Of a stretch of DNA of 64,000 bases, positions 59,403-64,000 are shown piece by piece. The position numbers and the translations under genes are program-made. The notes under the pieces are model-generated. The model made no database searches. It was not told where the DNA came from and saw only the letters and a program-made list of their open reading frames with translations. Every line of letters begins with the position of its first letter. The first letter of the stretch is position 1. This DNA comes from Mycobacterium colombiense (GTDB taxonomy: Bacteria; Actinomycetota; Actinomycetes; Mycobacteriales; Mycobacteriaceae): the NCBI RefSeq assembly GCF_001953985.1, contig NZ_MBEI01000006.1, positions 1-64,000 of the forward strand. The letters run 5' to 3'.

Positions 59403-60371
59403 ATGGGTGATGCCGATGGCGTCGACCTCGATCTGTTGCGCGAAGCGGCGCGCGATTTTCTGAGCGGACGGGTCGCGCAGGATTCCGTCAAAGAGCTCGC
59501 GGCCATGGATTGGACGGGGCTGCTCGTCGAGGAGAACCTTGGCGGCAGCGGATGGCGTCCTGTGGAGACGACCGTCATCGCCGAGGAGCTCGGCCGCGCA
59601 CTGAACTCTTCGACGTGGTTCGGTTGCGTTCTGTCTGCAGCGGCGTTGGCCTCGGCACCGGGCGAGCTGCGCGATCGATGGTTGCACGCGATGCTCGACG
59701 GGACCGCGACGGCAGGCTGCGCGCTGGCAAGCGACACGGTCCGGGTTGCGAGGGGCGATGTCATCGACATCTTGGTCACGCTGGGGCGCAACGGAATCCA
59801 TCTGTTTGAGATGTCGGACGCAATGCCGAGAAGCCGAGATGACGAGTTGTTGGATGTCAGCCGCCCGGCATGGCGCGTTGACCTCTCCGGGGCCGCGAGC
59901 GTCCTGGTCGGTGGGCCCGACCAAGCGGATCGGTTGCTCGCGGTCGCGAGGGTTCTGCTCAGCGCGGATTCGCTGGGAGCCTTGTCGACCACGTTCGAGC
60001 GGCTGGTCTGCTATCTGAAGGAGCGCATCGCCTTCGGTGTGCCGATCGCGAGTTTCCAAGCGGTGCAACACCGGCTGGTGGATCTGTTGGTCTTCGAGGC
60101 GAAGGCACGCGCGGTCATCATGAAGGCCGCCCGTGCCCTGGAGGCCGACGAAATCTCGGACGACGCCATCGTGTTGTCCGCCGCGGCGCACGCATTCGTC
60201 GCTGCGAAAGCAACCGCTGCCGTCGACGAGTGCATGCAGCTCTCGGGCGGTATCGGATTCACCTGGGAGTACCCCTTGCACCACGAGCTGCGCCGGGTGT
60301 TCATGAACGACTATCTGCTCGGCACCGCCCGCTCCAGTCGTGCGCTTCTCGCGGAAAGGTCGGGTTGGTGA
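59403..60371 (+). CDS. Acyl-CoA dehydrogenase, short (FadE28-like subunit)
   Basis: A 322-residue FadE-type protein, shorter than usual (about 380) because the N-terminal domain is abbreviated. The C-terminus CMQLSGGIGFTWEYPLHHEL is typical of the FadE28-like class. The N-terminal segment LLVEENLGGSGWRPVETTVI is retained. It overlaps the next gene, a full-length FadE29-like protein, by GTGA, suggesting an obligate heteromeric pair as in the cholesterol-degrading ChsE enzymes. The FAD-binding completeness of this subunit alone is uncertain. Confidence 0.83.
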   Translation: MGDADGVDLDLLREAARDFLSGRVAQDSVKELAAMDWTGLLVEENLGGSGWRPVETTVIAEELGRALNSSTWFGCVLSAAALASAPGELRDRWLHAMLDGTATAGCALASDTVRVARGDVIDILVTLGRNGIHLFEMSDAMPRSRDDELLDVSRPAWRVDLSGAASVLVGGPDQADRLLAVARVLLSADSLGALSTTFERLVCYLKERIAFGVPIASFQAVQHRLVDLLVFEAKARAVIMKAARALEADEISDDAIVLSAAAHAFVAAKATAAVDECMQLSGGIGFTWEYPLHHELRRVFMNDYLLGTARSSRALLAERSGW

Positions 60372-61567
60372 GCGCCGCACCCACTCGGCCCAGCGAAGTG
60401 CAGCTGACCGAGTTCAGACATCGTGTCAGGGCGCATATCGCCGAACACGCACCCCCATTCGACGCGCGGGAAGGGCACCGTGCGCCGGAAAACCCTGAGC
60501 AGGAAGCGCAATTGCGCGGCTGGTTCGCCACGTTGTTTGACGCGGGTTTCGTCGGCGCAGACTGGCCCGTCGAGCACGGCGGACGCGCCGATCATCACCC
60601 GCTGCACGACCGCATCCTCAGCGAGGAGATCCTGCGTGCCCGTGCTCCGCGGCCCATCGATCAGGTCAACCTTGCGGCCCATGTGCTGCTGCACTTCGGG
60701 TCGGACGAGCAGAGGGCCGAACTGCTTCCGCCGATACGCCGCAGCGAGCACATATGGTGTCAGTTGCTCAGCGAGCCCGATGCCGGTAGCGATATCGCCG
60801 CCGTCCGCAGCAAAGCTGTCGAGCAACCTGATGGCACGTGGGTGATCGACGGCCAGAAGACCTGGATCACTGACGGGCACTGGGCCGACATGGGGCTAGC
60901 GCTCATCCGCACCGACCCGACTTCATCGCGCCACCACGGCCTTTCGGTGTTCGCCGTGCCAATGTCGGCACCCGGCGTCGAGATTCGTCCGATCCGCACG
61001 ATCAACGAGGCGATCGAAGTGAACGAAGTTTTTCTCGACGCCGCGACGGTGCCCGCGAGAAGCCTGATCGGCGAGGTCGGCCAGGGCTGGTCAATCATCA
61101 TGGCGGGCTTGGACTTCGAGCGTTTCGGAATCGGCGGCAACGTCATCTTGCTCGAGCTGCTGATCGATGATCTGGTGATGGTGGCGCGCAAAGCGATCAT
61201 TGAAGGCACCCCGGCCCTCGAACATGATGACATCCGGCAGGCGGTCGCCGAGCTGGCCGTCGAAGTCGAGGTGGCGAAGTCCTTCATCGACGATCACGTT
61301 GAACGGCTCATCATCGGTGCGGATCAACCGGGCGACGGTTCGATCGCCAAGCTCAGCTTCTCCGAGACGTATCATCGGGTTTCGGCCTACGGCAGCGAAC
61401 TCGCCGCCACCGTGTGCACCGTGGCCGCGGATCCGAGCGTCGAGCTGGCGAAACAGCGTCTGCGAGAATGCTGGCTGTGGTCGCGTGCTTATACGATTTC
61501 CGGCGGAAGCAATGAGATGATGCGCAACATCCTCGCCAAACGTCGGCTGTTATTGCCGAGCCGGTGA
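60368..61567 (+). CDS. Acyl-CoA dehydrogenase (FadE29-like subunit)
   Basis: A 399-residue FadE-type flavoprotein with LRGWFATLFDAGFVGADWPV near the N-terminus, the FAD-contact stretch LLSEPDAGSDIAAVRSKA, and the C-terminal AYTISGGSNEMMRNILAKR. This is the long-subunit pattern. GTG at 60368 overlaps the previous stop (GTGA); the in-frame extension upstream is inside the neighbour and non-coding. It is linked to the ligase by GTGATG. It probably forms a heterotetramer with the protein from 59403. Confidence 0.9.
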   Translation: MSAAPTRPSEVQLTEFRHRVRAHIAEHAPPFDAREGHRAPENPEQEAQLRGWFATLFDAGFVGADWPVEHGGRADHHPLHDRILSEEILRARAPRPIDQVNLAAHVLLHFGSDEQRAELLPPIRRSEHIWCQLLSEPDAGSDIAAVRSKAVEQPDGTWVIDGQKTWITDGHWADMGLALIRTDPTSSRHHGLSVFAVPMSAPGVEIRPIRTINEAIEVNEVFLDAATVPARSLIGEVGQGWSIIMAGLDFERFGIGGNVILLELLIDDLVMVARKAIIEGTPALEHDDIRQAVAELAVEVEVAKSFIDDHVERLIIGADQPGDGSIAKLSFSETYHRVSAYGSELAATVCTVAADPSVELAKQRLRECWLWSRAYTISGGSNEMMRNILAKRRLLLPSR

Positions 61568-63105
61568 TGTCCGAAACTTACTGGGGTCTCGTCGAAGCGG
61601 TTGCTCAAGAACATCCGGACCGAGTGGTTCTCGCCGATGACTTCGGTCGCAGCCTCACCTGCGCAGCCCTTTGCGACGAGGCGTTGCGGACGGCGGCAGC
61701 GCTGTCGGATTCCGGAGTAGGCGAGGGCACCGTGGTGTCGTGGCAATTGCCGACCACGTTGGAAACGATGGTGGTGATGGTGGCGCTCACCCGATTGGGC
61801 GCCGTGCAGAATCCCATCCTGCCCATTTGGCGCGAACGCGAAGTTCGCTTCGCGACCGAACAACTCGCGACCGAGGTCCTGGTCGTACCCGGTCACTGGC
61901 GCGGTTTCGACCACACTGCGCTCGCCCGCGAACTGGCGGAGCAACGGCCCATGTCCGTCCTCGTGATCGATCACGACGCGCCGATCACCGAAGCCCTCCG
62001 CCTGCCTGCCGGCGACCCGGCCGCGCTGCCTGCGCCGCCGGGATCCGCGGAGGACCCCCGCTGGGTCTACTACTCCTCGGGTACAACGGCGGCGCCGAAA
62101 GGCGCTCGGCATTGCGACCGTTCGGTCATCGCGGGTTCCGCCGGGGTGGTCGGTATCGTGGGGGCATCGAGCAGTGACGTCAACCCGATCGCCTTCCCGG
62201 TCTCGCACATCGGTGGTGCCGCCATGCTTGCGGCGAGCCTGCGCACCGGCATGCGCTTGGTGCTGTTCGACTCATTCGATCCGGCGACCTCACCGCAAGC
62301 AATCGCCGCACACCGACCAACGCTGTTGGGCACCGCGACGCCGTTCCTAGTGGCGTTCATGGCCGCGCAGCGTGCGCACGGGACGCAACCGCTCTATCCC
62401 GATCTACGTGGCTGTGTGGGCGGTGGCGCACCGATCACTGCCGAGTTGGGACGCCAAGTGCGGGAGACGTTTTCGGTCAACGGTGTCGCCAACTCCTGGG
62501 GCCTGACCGAGTTCCCGGTCGCGACGTCGCAGCGGCCGGAGGCCGCCCCGGATCTCCTCGATCGGACTGTGGGGCGCCCGGTCGCCGGAGTGTCTGTGCG
62601 GGCCGTCGACGACAGCGAGCGCGAGGTCGGCGCCGGCGAAGAAGGTGAACTTCGGCTCAAGGGACCCCAGTGCTTCCTGGGGTATGTCGACAGCTCGCTG
62701 GACGCCGACGCATTCGACGACGACGGCTGGTTCCGCACCGGGGACCGGGGGCGCATCGACGGCGACGGCAACGTCGTCGTCACCGGGCGCATCAAGGACG
62801 CGATCATTCGCAATGCCGAGAATATCTCGGCGCTCGAGGTCGAGGGTGTGTTGGCGACCCACCCGGCCGTCGCGGACGTCGCGGTCATCGGAGTACCGGA
62901 TTCCCGCACAGGCGAACGGGTTTGCGCCGTTGTGGTTGCCCAACCTGGTAGCGACATCACGCTCGGCGCGTTGGCCGAACATTGCCACGCCCAAGGTCTG
63001 AGCCGTCATAAGTCCCCGGAGCGGCTCGAAATCATCGAGGCGTTGCCACGGAATCTCACTGGCAAGGTGCTGAAAAACGAACTTCGCGCGCGGTTCAATC
63101 GGTGA
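61567..63105 (+). CDS. Acyl-CoA ligase (AMP-forming)
   Basis: A 512-residue ANL-superfamily enzyme. The P-loop-like motif is VYYSSGTTAAPKGARH, the hinge GWFRTGDRGRIDGDGNVVVT with GRIKDAIIRNAENISALEVE, and the adenylation lysine is in PRNLTGKVLKNELR. Size and motifs are those of fatty/aryl acid-CoA ligases; specificity is unknown. ATG 61567 overlaps the upstream stop by one base (GTG 61564 is an alternative). It ends the operon beginning at 58200 and overlaps convergently with the IclR gene by 11 bp. Confidence 0.9.
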   Translation: MSETYWGLVEAVAQEHPDRVVLADDFGRSLTCAALCDEALRTAAALSDSGVGEGTVVSWQLPTTLETMVVMVALTRLGAVQNPILPIWREREVRFATEQLATEVLVVPGHWRGFDHTALARELAEQRPMSVLVIDHDAPITEALRLPAGDPAALPAPPGSAEDPRWVYYSSGTTAAPKGARHCDRSVIAGSAGVVGIVGASSSDVNPIAFPVSHIGGAAMLAASLRTGMRLVLFDSFDPATSPQAIAAHRPTLLGTATPFLVAFMAAQRAHGTQPLYPDLRGCVGGGAPITAELGRQVRETFSVNGVANSWGLTEFPVATSQRPEAAPDLLDRTVGRPVAGVSVRAVDDSEREVGAGEEGELRLKGPQCFLGYVDSSLDADAFDDDGWFRTGDRGRIDGDGNVVVTGRIKDAIIRNAENISALEVEGVLATHPAVADVAVIGVPDSRTGERVCAVVVAQPGSDITLGALAEHCHAQGLSRHKSPERLEIIEALPRNLTGKVLKNELRARFNR

Positions 63106-63961
63106 TGGCGAGTTGCTGTACCTCTTTTAGCAGGGGTCGCGCAACAGAGCGGATCTCGGACATGGTCATCGGCCGCACGGGGTGGATGCCCAAGACCAGT
63201 TGGATATGGCCGGCACTGTCGAGCACCGGGGCCGAGATCGTCGCGACGGGACGCCGGGTGCGGGTGCCTCTGTCCGCCGCCAATGCGGCCGAGGTGAATT
63301 CGAGGCGCAACTGTTCGATGATCGACCGCATGCTGACCGGCAGCGCATGGTCGGACAGCGAACCAATGGCCTGCGCTGCTTGTGCGAGCGCCGGCGTCAT
63401 CCAGTCGACGTCGTAGCCCCGCGCGCGTGTCTGGGCAAGAACGTCGTACAGCTGACGGGTGAGTGCCGAGCCGTCGGCTGCCGCCCGTTGTATCCACGCC
63501 CGCTGTGCGTCCGGGGTATCCCAGGCCGCGAAGGCAACGCCGAACGGTGCTGTGTAGGGAATGCGTTCGTTCGGCGACGCCGAGATCGCGCCACCCTTCG
63601 GCTGTTCGAACGCCGTGATGACGAGATCGTCGCCAGCGCGCTCGATGACCGAGGCGGGTACGTTGACGACGGTCGCGAGGCGTCGGGCCGCATCGCGTGC
63701 GCGGTGAGACATCGGACGGGCAATGTCGAGACGGGCTGCGATGACCGAGAGCGCCGGACCGAGGCTGAACGTCTTCGTGACGGGATCGCGGTTCACCCAT
63801 CCGCGGTCGGTGAGCGTTTTGAGGATCGCGTGTGCGGTGCCTTGTGAGAGCTCGAGTTCGCGCACGACGTCGGAGAACCGCGTCTGCCGGTTGTCGGGCC
63901 GGCTCAGCAACTCGACGACGTCGAGAACGCGTTCAGTCGGTGCCGAGCTCGCTCCGCGCAA
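63095..63961 (-). CDS. IclR-family transcriptional regulator
   Basis: A 288-residue regulator with an N-terminal winged HTH (residues 8-65: ERVLDVVELLSRP, FSDVVRELELSQGTAHAILK, then TLTDRGWVNRD) and a C-terminal IclR effector-binding domain. The TTG at 63961 follows GGGAG at about 7 nt, and starting there gives a normal length. It overlaps the ligase convergently by 11 bp and may control the 58200-63105 operon, but its own promoter region is at the window edge, so targets cannot be read. Confidence 0.87.
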   Translation of the reverse strand: MRGASSAPTERVLDVVELLSRPDNRQTRFSDVVRELELSQGTAHAILKTLTDRGWVNRDPVTKTFSLGPALSVIAARLDIARPMSHRARDAARRLATVVNVPASVIERAGDDLVITAFEQPKGGAISASPNERIPYTAPFGVAFAAWDTPDAQRAWIQRAAADGSALTRQLYDVLAQTRARGYDVDWMTPALAQAAQAIGSLSDHALPVSMRSIIEQLRLEFTSAALAADRGTRTRRPVATISAPVLDSAGHIQLVLGIHPVRPMTMSEIRSVARPLLKEVQQLAITD

Positions 63962-64000
63962 CCTTGACTCCCAGTAGTACGCCTTCTACCGTCATTTCAG

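Noticed and set aside
1..64000. CRISPR array, tRNA/rRNA genes, intact insertion sequences, phage att sites
   Set aside because: No regularly spaced direct repeats, no cloverleaf candidate, no transposase and no terminal inverted repeats were recognised on reading both strands; short RNAs cannot be excluded without a covariance search.

Overview
The window is high-GC actinobacterial DNA and is almost certainly from a Mycobacterium. It carries a single-chain bacterial type I fatty acid synthase followed by acpS, flanked by homologues of M. tuberculosis Rv2525c (Tat-exported DUF1906 protein) and Rv2522c (M20 peptidase), which is the conserved mycobacterial fas neighbourhood. Leaderless starts 6-8 nt after TAnnnT -10 boxes, GTG/TTG starts, many P450s, an F420-type LLM oxidoreductase and mycofactocin-type oxidoreductases fit the same assignment. 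The species cannot be fixed from the sequence alone. No rRNA, tRNA, CRISPR or intact insertion sequence was seen.

Layout. 1-300: 3' end of a DUF222/13E12-type HNH protein. 374-5340: an aldehyde dehydrogenase, an AttH/CrtC-like protein, a Rieske oxygenase and a divergent MerR regulator. 5401-17712: conserved core (Rv2525c homologue, fas, acpS, M20 peptidase). 17778-20265: a P450, a decayed HTH gene and a small unknown protein. 20313-24183: NDMA-dependent alcohol dehydrogenase, SDR, TetR and a DapB-like oxidoreductase. 24283-37508: an array of DapB/2,4-diaminopentanoate-dehydrogenase-like proteins (six paralogues in the window) interleaved with P450s, SDRs, an AveC-like membrane protein and a leaderless-start periplasmic-binding-fold protein without a signal peptide. 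37597-42983: acyl-CoA ligase, SnoaL-like protein, CoA transferase, P450, TetR. 43029-49154: a seven-gene minus-strand operon whose content and order resemble the M. tuberculosis igr operon (P450, FadE, MaoC-like, DUF35, FadE, MaoC-like, Ltp2-like aldolase). 49391-54871: aldehyde dehydrogenase, double-domain CoA transferase, MaoC hydratase, amidohydrolase. 54966-63961: isochorismatase-fold protein, SnoaL-like, LLM oxidoreductase, three acyl-CoA dehydrogenases, a second amidohydrolase, an acyl-CoA ligase and an IclR regulator.

How it fits together. The core genes make fatty acids: AcpS loads the ACP domain of FAS I. About 45 kb after the core looks like an accessory catabolic island. Hydroxylation (five P450s), alcohol/aldehyde oxidation (ADH, SDRs, ALDHs), CoA activation (two ligases, two CoA transferase genes), alpha-beta dehydrogenation (five FadE-like genes), hydration (MaoC-like) and retro-aldol cleavage (Ltp2 + DUF35) together match degradation of a branched side chain on a polycyclic or isoprenoid-like molecule. 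The actual substrate is not readable from sequence. Two recurrent operator-like DNA motifs mark promoters in different parts of the island: CAAC-N13-GTTG at three promoters (23-26.6 kb) and GAGAAT-N4-ATTCTC and variants at several promoters (34-58 kb). They suggest two regulons.
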